DNA from: Amphiura filiformis
Taxonomy: Eukaryota > Echinodermata > Ophiuroidea > Amphilepidida > Amphiuridae
Assembly: GCF_039555335.1 (NCBI RefSeq)
Contig: NC_092644.1
Location: 45,519,928 to 45,583,927, forward strand
DNA length: 64,000 nt
Direction: 5' to 3'
Shown here: positions 31,711-43,220 of the stretch, one piece after another
How the letters are laid out: every line of letters starts with the position of its first letter
How positions within the stretch are numbered: position 1 is the first letter of the stretch
Notes under the pieces: generated by a model
The model's input: the letters and a program-made list of their open reading frames with translations, nothing else
The model's database searches: none
Told to the model about the DNA's origin: nothing
Position numbers and translations under genes: made by a program

Positions 31711-32684
31711 CTCCCCGTTTTCCGTGCGTAGGCTTTACCAGTAAGCCTGGACCCTGGAGAGTACCGTGCACTCACTAGAGCTCATTCCGCTACATCCATT
31801 ATTGGAAAGGCGTTCTACATGAATTTGGATACCAACGTAGGTAGATTTATAGCCTGTTGTGCAAGCGCCCGCTAAATTCAATGGGTTAGGGATCCGTCAA
31901 CTTTTATGTACGTTTATAGAGGGGCTGTACAAAGAGCAAACCCGATATGATTGATAAACCAAATGATGTTCAGAATGTTAAGGTTACACAAAGAGACGTA
32001 TAAAAAACGTATAAAAGACGTATAAAGTTGTTCTCTAAAACAGAGTTTTCTCAGTAATCAAATATCGCAGCGAGTGAAATGTTGGTGCATTGGATGTAGC
32101 TTAACATTTTTGTGTGTGTTATATACAAATTATTAGAATAAATTTTAATATCCTTCGTTTAAAGCATTTTAACCCACCATGTTCACAAGATCAAAAACAC
32201 GTTCCATGAGGTTTTTTTCAAATGTGCGCTCCGTATAAATCCACACCCAGCGATTGTTTTCTTCTTTTTCGTATTGTATTACAAATCGATCAAAGAAATA
32301 ATGTTGCCATGGGGAAGAACCAAATACAGTACCGATTAAATTTTAAAAGCCCGTTTTGGGGGAAAATTTTGGAGAATTTGCTTGAGAAAAAGCTGGTTTG
32401 TGAAATTATCGATATCTTGATTACGAGACGTTAATTTAGACATCTGAATACCTACATTATTTCTCAACATTCTGCCAATTGCTATTCCATTTGATTTTCA
32501 CTCCAAATTGAAGCTAGTTTTGCAAAAACGAGGTTTTCCTCCATCAGTTCGTTCAAAATTTCAGCGCCGACATGCGTGTTTATTCTAAGAGCCATAATGC
32601 GGACGCGATTGTAATCATATGTAATTGCATCCAATTATAGTTATATCATCCGCTTTGAGAACAGTCAATTTTTGTAAGTTGATC
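31711..32684. other. No gene seen
   Basis: Inserted DNA inside the split TTAA element. Three CGTATAAA-type words cluster at about 31998-32030. No recognised coding sequence. Confidence 0.35.
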
Positions 32685-32985
32685 TGTGGCCGAGTGGATA
32701 GAGCGTTGGACTGGGAATCTAATATGAACTATTTTTGTGGGTTCGAGTCTCCGTGTGGCTGAATTTTCTTTTCTTTTTTCTCTTTTCTCATTTTTACTTC
32801 CTTTCTTTCCTCTTTTCTTTCTCCCTTTCTTTTATCATTTCTTTTTTTTTTTTCATTTCTTTCATTTCTTTCTTTCTTTCTTTTCGTTCATTTTCTTTCT
32901 CTCTTTTTCTTTCTCTTTTCACTATTTCTTTATTCTTTCTTGCTCCTTTCTTTTTAGTTTTATTTGATTGATTCGCTGAGTGCAG
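32685..32985 (+). mobile_element. tRNA-derived SINE-like element with polypyrimidine tract
   Basis: GTGGCCGAGTGGATAGAGCG then TTGGACT is a Ser/Leu-type tRNA 5' half with A box. GGGTTCGAGTCTC about 45 bases on is the B box. A 200-base CTTT-rich tract follows. The two 76-78-codon frames over that tract are low-complexity artefacts. Confidence 0.55.
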
Positions 32986-33174
32986 TGAATCGTGATTGAT
33001 TGTTTTTCACTTTGTAGGCCTGCTAAGTCTGTCTTGTTGATTTCATCCCAAATTCGATTTACAAATAATTGCTTTTTGATATTGTTGTTGTTGCCTATCC
33101 TTACATTGTAATCAGGGGAATAGCAGCATTGATTTCATCAAAGATATCAAGGCTATAAATTCAAAATCAACACA

Positions 33175-33300
33175 TTTTCCAGGGCGTAGCTTGACGAAGT
33201 GCCCCCAATCAATTTTAAAATTTATAAAATCCTTGTGAAAATTGCCGAAAATGGCTTGTGCCACCCCCCGGCATCCGAGCTCCGGGCACGAGCTAAGCCA
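33175..33300. mobile_element. Diverged hAT miniature element relic
   Basis: AAAATTGCCGAAAATGGCTTGTGCC and the AGGGCGTAGCTTGA start resemble the interior and left end of 9696-9842. Confidence 0.4.
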
Positions 33301-34280
33301 AGTTTCATAGCCTTTTCATGTCTTGACCGTGGATCGATATTCTATTGTAAGTAGGCCTACGTCCCGGTACGCTTGTTCATTTTCTGCATGGCTGTTTCTG
33401 TTATGAACCTACGCCCCTCTGAAATCAAGCGCATGAAAAACTCTCGGCTAACCTTAAACGGGTGAAATGGCATGCATAAATATTTATGCTGGTCAAATTC
33501 ATAGCAATGATGTTTGAAAGTATGTGAAGAACTTGTCTATAAACAGGGATATGTCAGAGACAACAAACAACTGGCTGCCATTGTTACAGAAGCCTAGATA
33601 GGCATAATAAGAATTGTTTGTGCTATATATTCAAAAGGTTTTTTTTAAAGTTAGCACCAAAGTTTAAAACAAGCGGTCTTAACAGTGAAATGACAATAAA
33701 AGCATACATTTATAAAGCGGGCCTGGACAAAATGGGCATTGCATATTTATGACAAGTGTGGCTGTGTGATTTTATGCAACTTTATTTTAAGCCAGTTCCG
33801 AGTAATTTTCGCTATTCTTTGTTTGTCAACAATCCCGTTAACAATAAAAATGTGCTTTCTAATCAAAGGCTCTATGGCATATATTCAATTGACCAGACAA
33901 ATGAACCAGGGACTTCGGTCAGTGGTGCACGCCTCAAAAATCCAAAAAGAATTAGTAGGCCCTATATGTTAGATGAAGAATTAAGTAGCAATTAAGCCTA
34001 GTCTTTTTTAAAAGTCGAGACAAGTCCAAAATAATAACGATTAATAAGGCAATCTAATTGATTCGAATTCCAATCTCCTGGCCTTTTCCTGGGTCTATAT
34101 TTAGTTGCATGATATAATTCAGATTATGATTTTTTTTTAATGTAGATCTATATCCTATAGAATTAGAATTCATAAATTACATAATAAGTATCATTTTATT
34201 CATTTTATTTAGCTCAAGAATTTGTATCAGACAATCACGTGCTTTCAACGTGTAGGCTGGACCTATTTCAATATCGAAGT
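33301..34280. other. No gene seen
   Basis: Two overlapping frames at 33739-33995 have no recognisable features. Confidence 0.35.
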
Positions 34281-34993
34281 ACATGTATGCACGATCGAAG
34301 CATGAAGGCTGGCAAAGAAAATTGGAATTTACTACCAGCGCACATGTCGCCAATACGTACCACTCCTTCGGTCATGTTGTGTATATCACCGTCCCGCACG
34401 CCGTGTACGTACTGTGTGTTATGAACATCGTGTATGCGTTTGACTAATAATTCCATTGTAATAATAAAGCGCCGGTTCCGGCGTTTTATTCAAAATCTCG
34501 GATTTTGACAAAACTACAGCACCTAGAGTCTTGAATTTTGTTTTTGAGCCGAACAACTACGGCAAAGCAAAGAAAATTGAAATTTACTACCAGCGCATAT
34601 GTCGCCAATACGTACCACTCCTTCGGTCATATTATGGTACGACCCTTTATTGTGTAGATCACCGTCCCGCACGCCGTGTACGTACTGTGTGTTATGAACA
34701 TCGTGTATGCGTTCGACTAATAATTCCATCGTAATAATAAAACGCCGGTTCCATCGTTTTATTCAAAATCTCGGATTTTGACAAAACTACAGCACCTAGA
34801 GTCTTGATTTTTGCAGGGTATATTGGTTTAATAAAGTACAATATAATCGTGTAAAAAATGAATTTTAAAAATTCAGTGAGGGCGTCTTCCTCAGCAAATG
34901 TTATAATATGGCTTTAAGTGGTTGAAACTGTATCGCTCTCTATATCGTGCAGAAGTTCTCTTGTGCACTAATTGATCACAGTAGCCCAGCCCA

Positions 34994-36070
34994 AAGAGCT
35001 TTTAAATAGAAATAGAGTCGCAATAGATTATATAATCTTTTGTTCGTTTGATGCCGATTAGAAGTTGCGACAGGCTATTCATAAAAGTGGTACCATTGTT
35101 TCGAATAAAGGGGTTCCGGCCATTAAATTGGTCACTGATCCGGCATCATATTAACGCTCTACACAACAGGCGAGTATCAATAAGTGACCACACTACAGTC
35201 ATGTGTAAGGGCAGTCATGTGTAAAGTGGTACCATTGTACTCGTGTATCCCAAATGTGTGCTTGTGTGGGTCTGGAGTCTATAAGGAGGCTTTAGCTGTC
35301 GATGCAATCATCTTTACCACCCACCTGACGTTAGGCGTTTCATTTAAATAAATTGAATGCTCTCGCTGATCGATTACACATTAGAATGTATGAAGGCTGC
35401 CATCTATATTACACTATAATGGGAATCGCTATACGTATACATGTAAGTATAAGTATAGGCCTATAAAGGTTGTTTTTAAGAAATTTTCATTTAATTTTAT
35501 TTTAAGAAGGAGATTGGTATAGAAATAGTGGCGTACCCAAAGAGGGGAGGGGGTTGGGGAGGGGCAGATTCACCTCTGTGAGAAGTCTTGGGAGGGGGAG
35601 GGAGGAAGAGGGATATGGAGAATGAGAGAGGGCTGGAGGAAGGGAGAAATAAAAAAGATAAATAAAGACAAGTAAATAAATAGAAATATAAGGAAAATGA
35701 TGGGAATGAGAGAGGGAGGGTGAGAGGGGACAATGAGAGCGAGGGAGTGATAAAGTGTAGGCCTAGGAAAGAATAAGTACAGAGAAGGGAAAAGAAAGGA
35801 ATGATGAATACATTTAATAATAATTATTAGGCCTATATAATAACTAAACACATAACAGCACTGGGCAGCCATTCGATGATGTCAATGCCTTTATTCGTTA
35901 CGTAATTAAAACGCCCAGTCAGATGTATTTCACACCTACCAAACACAACTCACCCAATTTCGCAAACTGGACGTTGAATGTACACTCTCATGAATATTGA
36001 TTGGCAACATTTTCCAATATGTCAGCGCTCTAATCGGAAACAATAGAACAATAGACCCTGCAGAGCGTTG
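34994..36070. mobile_element. 1.08-kb insertion between 10-bp direct repeats
   Basis: GCCCAGCCCA occurs at 34984-34993 and 36071-36080. The uninterrupted sister is at about 10300-10312. No terminal inverted repeat. A purine-rich block (35530-35780) dominates the middle, and frames over it are artefacts. The type of insertion is unknown. Confidence 0.65.
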
Positions 36071-36282
36071 GCCCAGCCCACGTACATCATTCATGTAATG
36101 CGGACAATACAAGATAAAAGTCAAGATTTATCCTATTTTTTAATACGTTTTTGAAACGTCGAATAGAAATATCGCTGATCCATGAATGGAGACACGAATT
36201 GTGATGATGAAGAACCCTTCAATGTTCTGTTGCTGATTTTGAATTACATTTATTAACGATCATGCTATTAATTATTCTACAG

Positions 36283-36557
36283 CATCTGAAGTACTAGCAT
36301 CTGGCTTAAGTTGTGACTGGACCTACGACGTTGCAAACATTACATATTCTTATGGTATAGAACTACGTGACACAGGAGAATATGGCTTTGTTATTCCAGC
36401 AAGCAACATCCAACCGAGTGGGGAAGAGATGGTCGCTGGGATGAAAGTATTAGGGCACCATATTCTGAACTCAGGCAGTAGAAGTTATAATAACAGTTTA
36501 AATTTTTTGCAACTAGTGGTCACAATGTTGGTTTCTTTAGTCATGGATTGGTTTTAA
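36283..36557 (+). CDS. Carboxypeptidase (M14A) last exon, unit 3
   Basis: The acceptor ATTCTACAG precedes 36283. The 90-codon frame (36285) ends at TAA 36555-36557. It reads SEVLASGLSCDWTYDV, then ITYSYGIELRDTGEYGFVIP, with the catalytic Glu, the Cys at the specificity position and the same hydrophobic tail (LVVTMLVSLVMDWF). All three last exons stay open while the other exons decay, which is unexpected for a simple dead array. It is followed at once by a 124-base tandem duplication that includes its own tail. Confidence 0.8.
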
Positions 36558-36752
36558 CAAGATCTTGATAAGTGGTGCTAAGCAATTTGCATATTTCGAG
36601 GAGAAATCATTTGAGTTAGGAAGTACCGTTTGGCAACTAGTGGTCACAATGTTGGTTTCTTTAGTCGTGGATTGGTTTGGACAAGATCGTGACAAGTGGG
36701 AAATAATGTGTATTTTTCGAAAAGAAGGCATTTGTGTTAGGAAGTACCGATG
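36507..36752 (+). repeat. 124-bp tandem duplication over the exon end
   Basis: GCAACTAGTGGTCACAATGT at 36509 recurs at 36633, and AGTTAGGAAGTACCG near 36614 recurs near 36736. It is present only in this unit. The right copy has drifted (TTGGTTTGGACAAG in place of TTGGTTTTAACAAG). Confidence 0.8.
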
Positions 36753-37283
36753 CTTTTGAATTAGTCGAGTCTAAATACCCACAATGGTGATACATTACAG
36801 TTCTTTACATAGGCTCTAGAAATCATGCCAAATTTAAAAGCTTCTTGATTTTTTATAGTTCAATTTTACAGAATTTGATGATCTTTGTTTAACAACAGAG
36901 ATCCTAACGTTTGTTGTTGAGTTTCATTTTCTTCGATATATTAATAACATTTAATGGTAACTTTCTGTGATAGTTAAAAAAAAACTCACAAGTTCGCCTA
37001 GTTTGGATACCAACTGACAGTGGCGTAGATTTCTTTTTGGCATTGGGGGCATGGTGTTGGAAAGATTTCTTGAAGTATTGTGAATTCAGCACCTTTTGGG
37101 GACATAATAAGGTCATGGTAGAAATGCGAGCAAAGCAATTTTGGGACTAATAAGTCCCAGTGGGAGGTTAATTTAGTCAGAAACACACTTACAGGCAGCA
37201 ACAAAGTGCGTGCATCTTCGGCTTAAATACATGAACTATTACTTCTACAAGCATGAAAATGTTCATCGAGAGAATTGATGATA
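36753..37283. other. Unit 3 flank with a 1.4-kb gap relative to units 1 and 2
   Basis: Sequence jumps from the equivalent of about 510 in unit 1 to about 1890 (CACAAGTTCGCCTAGTTTGG), so the Penelope-like and receptor pseudogene block is missing. An unrelated patch lies at 37018-37200. Confidence 0.5.
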
Positions 37284-38429
37284 CAAGGTAAGTAAAAAAA
37301 GTGCAATAGAGTAAAAAATCGATATTTATGTTAAAACCACAATCCCGGTCATAATTGTTCGAACACTTTAACATGGGTACCTCAAATATGCCCCCATTCC
37401 CCCTGATCAATGTTGTTGGTTGTTTTTTGGCCATGAACCCCTAGAAGCATCCAACATTGATTGGTGGGGCAGGGGGAGGGTTGTAATAGTAGGAAATGGT
37501 TCAGACTTTACGTCAAAGAAATCGAAATTTTAATATGTCAAGTATGTCAGAAATACGGTCTCAAACAGTCCTACTTTGACACAAGTGTTCGAACGACTTA
37601 TGTCCGGGATTGCAGGTTGAACTTTCCCATTTTTGAAAGTTTCTATAAATCCAACACTCAACGTTCTGTGAAAAAATGAAGCGAATCACAACTACCGTTA
37701 TGAGTCATTTTGCTGCGATACCCAATTTCATTATTTGTCCACGAGGTACCATGTATTTTGAATGAATGCACACAATGCACGATAAAGGCATTAGCTCTGA
37801 AACTTACTTTAACTTAAATACGGTTGATTTTTGCGTTATTTTGAGTTCTTTTTTTCTGTTCAAACAAACTTTCTAACATTACTTTAAGTCCTCCATACCT
37901 CGAACATTAAGGACTCCAACTTAAATTTTTTTTAAATCCCAATATGTCCAACTTACTGGATATTTTGTAATTCACTTGCGCGCATATCATTTCGACATTT
38001 GAAAAACTCGCCTACAAATTTGTATGTTTTTGATAGAGAATAAACATCTTTAAAGTAAAGGAAAAAAATGAAAATAACAACAAATAATGTTTCTTCTCCA
38101 TAAACAAGACCAAGGGCAATAACATTTTGGGTGTTCCATTTTATTTCAATGCTAATGAGGTTAAGAAAATGGTAATTGTTCCATATCTACCTCACACAAA
38201 TTGGACTGACATTCAAGTTTTAAATGTCTCTTGGACAAACATTAAAATAGGGTATCACTATAAAATGTGTCATAAAAACAAAACAGTGAATGATAATTCC
38301 TTGATTTTTTTCACACAAGGTCACAAATGGATATATCATTTAAAAATGTTTTAAAACCATAAAGGTTCAGCTCGCTTCTTAAATATAAATGAGTGCTTTT
38401 CTCTATTGCACTTTTCTTGACTCACCCTG
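37284..38429. mobile_element. 1.15-kb mariner-type element, TA flanked
   Basis: Ends CAAGGTAAGTAAAAAAAGTG and, from the right, CAGGGTGAGTCAAGAAAAGT, both continuing into GCAATAGAG. TA lies at 37282-37283 and 38430-38431. Units 1 and 2 show the empty site GATGATATATTCAATG (2087-2102, 12948-12963). It is near the size of a full mariner, but the short frames inside (37461-37679, 38127-38354) show no DDD/E transposase I can recognise. Confidence 0.8.
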
Positions 38430-38477
38430 TATATTCAATGTTTATATTGATTCAAGCATATTATAATTCGAGCTAGC

Positions 38478-39590
38478 TTATTGTCGCGTTGCCTTAGTTG
38501 AGATAGGCCCATTCACTGCTGTACACATCTGTTTCTTTTTACACCCAAATGCCTCCCTAAATGCCTCATAATAAAACGAACTGCTAAGGTTGTACAGGAT
38601 CGGATTGATTGACGAATTCACATACAATAACCCCCTGCTGATGATGACAACGAGGCCAAGAGCTTCATCTGAATTGAAGATTCCAAAACCAATAGTTAAC
38701 TTCATAATGATATGAACAGCGACAAATCGGTAAATAACCTGACATGCAAAGAAGACGCTACCATTTAGGATCAACAAACGCGCAACCTGGTTGCGTACTT
38801 GAGTGGCCTGCTCTTGCATCTGACTATTTTTATCATCGGTGATCTGTTCCGCTTTTCGTTTATTCAGTGTGTAGATTATTACCACATACATATATCCATT
38901 CCAAATCATAGCAACGAAGAAAGGTGCAGTCTGAAGCACTTCACCCATTATGACCACATCAGGATGGATTGGAACGCAGTCTTTGATAATGCTGGGAAAG
39001 TTATTGAATTCTTCGTCATCCGGCCAAACAACACAGCTTGAACCAAGTCGACCATCTTTCAGCGAGACAAGAACACCCAGTATGATACTAACTAAAGTGT
39101 TAGCGATGATAATCTTCAATGTGCGACGCTTTCCAGCAATCGCCCTGTGTTTCAATGGGATGCAAATTGCGTAGTACCTTTCAAGAGTTACCAATGTATA
39201 TAAACCCATCGACGCAAAGTACATTGTGAGAGGTATTCCAAAGACAAGCAAACAACCAGCTGAGTGATCCCATGCTGAATCATTGCGAACAGGAGATGTA
39301 AAGAAAACCCACAAATACGGGCCAACTGATGTCAAGATGAAAGTGATATCGGCAAGAGCCACACAGACGAGGTAATAATTTGTTATTGTCCGAAGCCGTT
39401 TGATTTTTGCAACTACAAATAAGAAGGCAGCGTTACAGGACACACCGAAGAGTAAAATGATAGGCAATATCACAGAGTAAACAACAGTTTCTGAATCAGA
39501 ATAGAGCAAAATTGCAGCGTCAGACGCATTGACCAGATACAGCGTATTCGAGTCAGTACAGATTTCGTTCTCAGCCATGTTTGATGTCAT
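38478..39590 (-). CDS. Rhodopsin-class GPCR, copy 3 (intronless)
   Basis: 370 residues from the same ATG (MTSNMAEN) as copies 1 and 2. The frame is open 33 codons further 5', but that part is not open in the sisters. About 21 substitutions in the body, plus a re-written C-tail (after GCKK). Kept: C113, C186, ERY, P223, NPILY and N21-A-S. TM6 reads FFACQVIYRF, again without the CWxP Trp and Pro. Position 120 in TM3 is Pro here (IPLTMY against ITLTMY). It has D211 and E342 like copy 2. It is likely a working receptor with changed signalling tail; ligand unknown. Confidence 0.9.
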   Translation of the reverse strand: MTSNMAENEICTDSNTLYLVNASDAAILLYSDSETVVYSVILPIILLFGVSCNAAFLFVVAKIKRLRTITNYYLVCVALADITFILTSVGPYLWVFFTSPVRNDSAWDHSAGCLLVFGIPLTMYFASMGLYTLVTLERYYAICIPLKHRAIAGKRRTLKIIIANTLVSIILGVLVSLKDGRLGSSCVVWPDDEEFNNFPSIIKDCVPIHPDVVIMGEVLQTAPFFVAMIWNGYMYVVIIYTLNKRKAEQITDDKNSQMQEQATQVRNQVARLLILNGSVFFACQVIYRFVAVHIIMKLTIGFGIFNSDEALGLVVIISRGLLYVNSSINPILYNLSSSFYYEAFREAFGCKKKQMCTAVNGPISTKATRQ

Positions 39591-40509
39591 TTTGAAGAAA
39601 TCAGATTCACAATCTTGAGTAGCACTACTGAGAGATTCAGTGACGATCTTCTGAGCTTTAAAGTTTCTCTTGAGTGAGTTTACGCACATAAATACATAAC
39701 TTTACTCACAATGTAATATGACTGGTTCGATTTTCTTTCATGTGTGCTGCCAGTTCGAGGCTCTCCTCGCACATTGTGCATAATGGTGGAACCATGCAAG
39801 TAGTGAATATGGGATGTCTTTATAGACGAATCAATTTGCATTTGAGCAAGACAAAATTGGAATATAAATTTTATATCACAAAATAGGTCAAAGTTAACAT
39901 GATTCAATGTGCTTTGACGTTTTTGCCATGTTACGCAGGTAACGAAACACCTGACAATTTGAGACCATTTTGATCAAAATCGGAGCATTTTTTTACTTTT
40001 TTTTACCCCTGTGGACAATGGTGGAGACCATCATTTAGCCTTTATGATGAAACTGAAATGCGCGCATATTAATCAATTTTATTACATTATTTGTATTATT
40101 TCCACAATGCCCCTCAGCTATATTAGTTCTGTTATAGCAAACTCAATATTGCCTTGTTGTAAACTTAAAGATATATATAAAGAAGGGTCTTGCGATTGGC
40201 GCGAATTGATTTTCATCTAATTTCATTTGTCAATAACCTTGATTATGTTTAAAGTTCTAAATATGATTAGTTTTGCAATAACACGGCTAGCATGGTTAGT
40301 AACCGAGGGTTTATAAGGTTAGTGTTATTGGTCAAATAGGACGACTCGTGTATTTCTGAAAATAGTAGTTTATTGTATAGCGTCGTTTATTGTAAATTAT
40401 TGTAAATTTCCAAAAATGCCTGAAACAGGTTTTTTGTTGTTGTAATATTTGATAATTTGGTTCTGTTCATACCAAAAATGCTTTTATTGCATTGTAATCT
40501 TTCAAATTA
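39591..40509. other. 5' flank of receptor copy 3 and unit spacer
   Basis: The first 100 bases match the other receptor flanks. 40030-40330 matches 16390-16700 (ACACGGCTAGCATGGTTAGT). No gene. Confidence 0.4.
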
Positions 40510-42555
40510 AAGTTCAAGCAATAGTCTGCATTGCCAGTGATAATTCCAGTGTCACTGCAGTGGCCGAGTGTGATCCTTCATGGAAATAAGCTTACCCATT
40601 TATAAATGATATTATGTGTATAGGTAAGCTTATACAGCAGAAACACAGACTACTACCTCGGCGATTGAAGATAATGTTCACATTGGCCCTTCGTGCACAA
40701 CAATGTAAGCTTTTTCATGGAAGTTATAGTCACTGACATTGGCAATTACAGCATCTGGGATGCCATTCTGCAAAACAAATTAGTCCATATCAATTCATTC
40801 GAAATCGCAAAAGAAAGATGGCGGCTGAGCAGTCCATGAAAACGTTTCGATTTGATCACGTGCACGCACCATCGCGTTGTGATTGGTTTAAGTTTAAGTC
40901 TTTCGAAAGATTTAAAAATAGATTTTCTTTTTCCCGATCCCAAAGAAAATTTTAATCAAACCACGCGTAAAATAGATCTTAAAGACTTAAAAATTTACAA
41001 GTCTCAACTAAGATTTAAATTTTAAGTCTTTCTAATTTATAGTGTACATATGTTTATAAAACTAGCTGTCACCCGTCTTTAGCGGTCACTGTCTTTTTGC
41101 GGTACTGTTATTGTATATAATTTTGTTTTAATGTTAGGATAATGATTGTCATTTAGAATTACAATTGAGAAGGTCAGGTGTAATTTCAATGTTTGAGTTA
41201 ATGTTTTTACCTTGGGGTGCACCCCATTTTGAAAGTTGTGCAATTTCACCTGATGCAGCGCAATTTGACGTGCAGTCTCAGAACAATCAAAATATATTTA
41301 CAATTTTGTAGGACACTTACGTTCAACATGGGCCTAAATATTTTGCATAGCACAGTCCCACAGTGTCATCGCCCCTATATCTTCATGGTAGAAATCGCCA
41401 TGGTAGGTTGAATCCACAGCCACGCATGGCAATTTTCTTCCGACCTTTAATATTAGAGGCAGTAGCCAAGTGACCTGACTAAGGCTACTGACAATAGCCG
41501 GGGTAATTGATTTCTCGCTGTGTGAGTAAGCTTGTATACGACATTGCGATCAATGGTCATACTGCCTCCACTGTAGTGAGTGCAGCTATATATAGCCTGC
41601 GCGCCGTAGTCCATACAGGACCAACGCAATATAAAATTAGAATTTTGGTCAGATTTTGAGTTCAAGCCGCATGGCCTTTTCCTCAAAGCGCAAACTAACG
41701 ACTATCATATCTGTTCAACACGTATTTTCAAGTGTATGAGACCACATCTGGTTTCTTGAGACAAAATCATTTACGGGAGATATTCATCATTTTCCAACCC
41801 GGTATCCGAAGATTTTCGTCTGATATCAAAATCGTGCATAGCAATTCACGTGTATCGATCCCGTGTATTTATTTTAATATCTCTGCTGCATCAAATAATT
41901 ATTAGCCAGGCGATGTCGGTGTGAGTCCCTTAGCTGAATAAATTTAGGCCTTCAAGACATCCAAATACTTAGCCTTACCAGACTTGCACCTGCATTGCTG
42001 AAAAGTCACCCAATTGTTTTCTTAACCATATGTTCCTATGGGACAGGAAATTGTTGAAAGTCTCAGGGAAAATCTTCAAAAGTCACCCATTTGGGCTACC
42101 AAACCACGAGTTTGGCAACCCTGATTAATTTGTCCTTCAACACAAAAACTTCAAACACTTGAACTAATTCAATAAACAAACACTATACTGTTGACAATAG
42201 GTTCTCCATAAAAACCCAGTTACCCTTTGAATACATGCTAATGTTGACAAATCAGTTGAATAAACAATACATGTTAATGAGTTTCTACTGTGTGATGTAA
42301 TAGTTGATGCAGTGACCGGAGCATGATACAAAAAAGAGTATGCGAGTGAACAATATGGCATTGTTATTTTAGGCTGAAAGGCCATTTCAGTGCTTTTGGA
42401 ACCAATTAACTTAATTTTGACCCCCTTAACGTAAACAAAAACAAAATTTGACATTTTATTAGGGTGCGCATGACCTTGTTCTTCGCATCACAAGTCTGTT
42501 TTCCGAAATAATATAAACCGTAAAAGTTTTTAGCCTTACAAATTTACCAGTTACA
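40510..42555. other. 2-kb stretch unique to unit 3
   Basis: It separates the equivalents of 8345 and 8360 of unit 1. No inverted ends were found, so insertion or rearrangement cannot be told apart. 40880-41035 is rich in AAGTCTT words. No gene recognised. Confidence 0.35.
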
Positions 42556-43220
42556 GTAATTTATTATAGATATATAATATATCACTATGTGAGATCTGCC
42601 TTGTAAATAATGAATTACTATGGGAATATACATGTTTGTATTAAAAAGAATACCCGACCGACAACACGAGTTCCTTGTAGATATTTTATGGACAGACAAC
42701 ACTCTTGTCTGGGTATTATGTCACCTGTTTCACTTAGCACTTAGCCAGCGTATTATTTTGTCTTTTGATCTATGACCCGAGTCTCCTCCACCCAATATTA
42801 AATGTGAAGCTATGTGATTTTGATGGGCAACATGCTATGCGATGACCAATTTGTGTATTTCTGAACCTGAAGAAGCTGAAGCTTTTCTTACTTGCCGCTG
42901 AAGCTTTCTGACCTGTCGCTTATTTTTCCTATGTGCTCTTTTATCATTGTTTCGAAAAGCGACCCGTAAAGAAAGGAAACAATCTGGATCAGAAGTAGGG
43001 TTCAAGTCACCGTGAATGAGGACGATAGGGCTTATAAACTGGATATAATTTATGACCAGTTCACGAATAAACGGGAACAAGGAAGGTGACATCATAAAAA
43101 AACCAGACAAGATTGTTGCCGGTTCTAAACAAACCATACAGAAAAATCGGCCCAGAGGGAACAAGATTCCTGACAGGAATTGAAATACTTCTGAAAAAGA
43201 GCCCGTTATACTTTAAAGAC
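42556..43220 (+). other. Start of a fourth carboxypeptidase unit
   Basis: It shares GTGAGATCTGCCTTGTAAAT, CCAGACAAGATTGTTGCCGG and GAGGGAACAAGATT with 8360-8840 and 17800-18220. The - strand frame 42835-43164 (109 codons, basic C-terminal part KNKRQVRKLQRQVRK) lies in an insert absent from the sisters and has no recognised family. The central exon is not seen after it. Confidence 0.45.

Larger units (their letters stand above)
31111..34913. mobile_element. TTAA-flanked element, split by a 3-kb insertion
   Basis: TTAA lies at 31107-31110 and 34914-34917. The ends AGCCATATTA... and, from the right, AGCCATATTATAACATTTGC match the element at 5213-5671. The first about 85 bases (to about 31195) are separated from the rest by unrelated sequence. 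The right part contains a second, partial copy of the element interior: 34310-34530 repeats 34565-34805 (for example ACGTACCACTCCTTCGGTCA). Confidence 0.8.

Noticed and set aside
32735-32971. Two overlapping 76-78-codon frames rich in Phe, Ser and Leu
   Set aside because: They translate a CTTT-rich tract after a tRNA-like SINE head; low-complexity artefact.
35497-35872. Two overlapping - strand frames rich in Pro, Ser and Leu
   Set aside because: They lie over a purine-rich block inside an insertion; no conserved motif.
39591-39689. N-terminal extension of receptor copy 3
   Set aside because: The extra codons are open only in copy 3. The ATG at 39590 is shared by all three copies and gives equal length.
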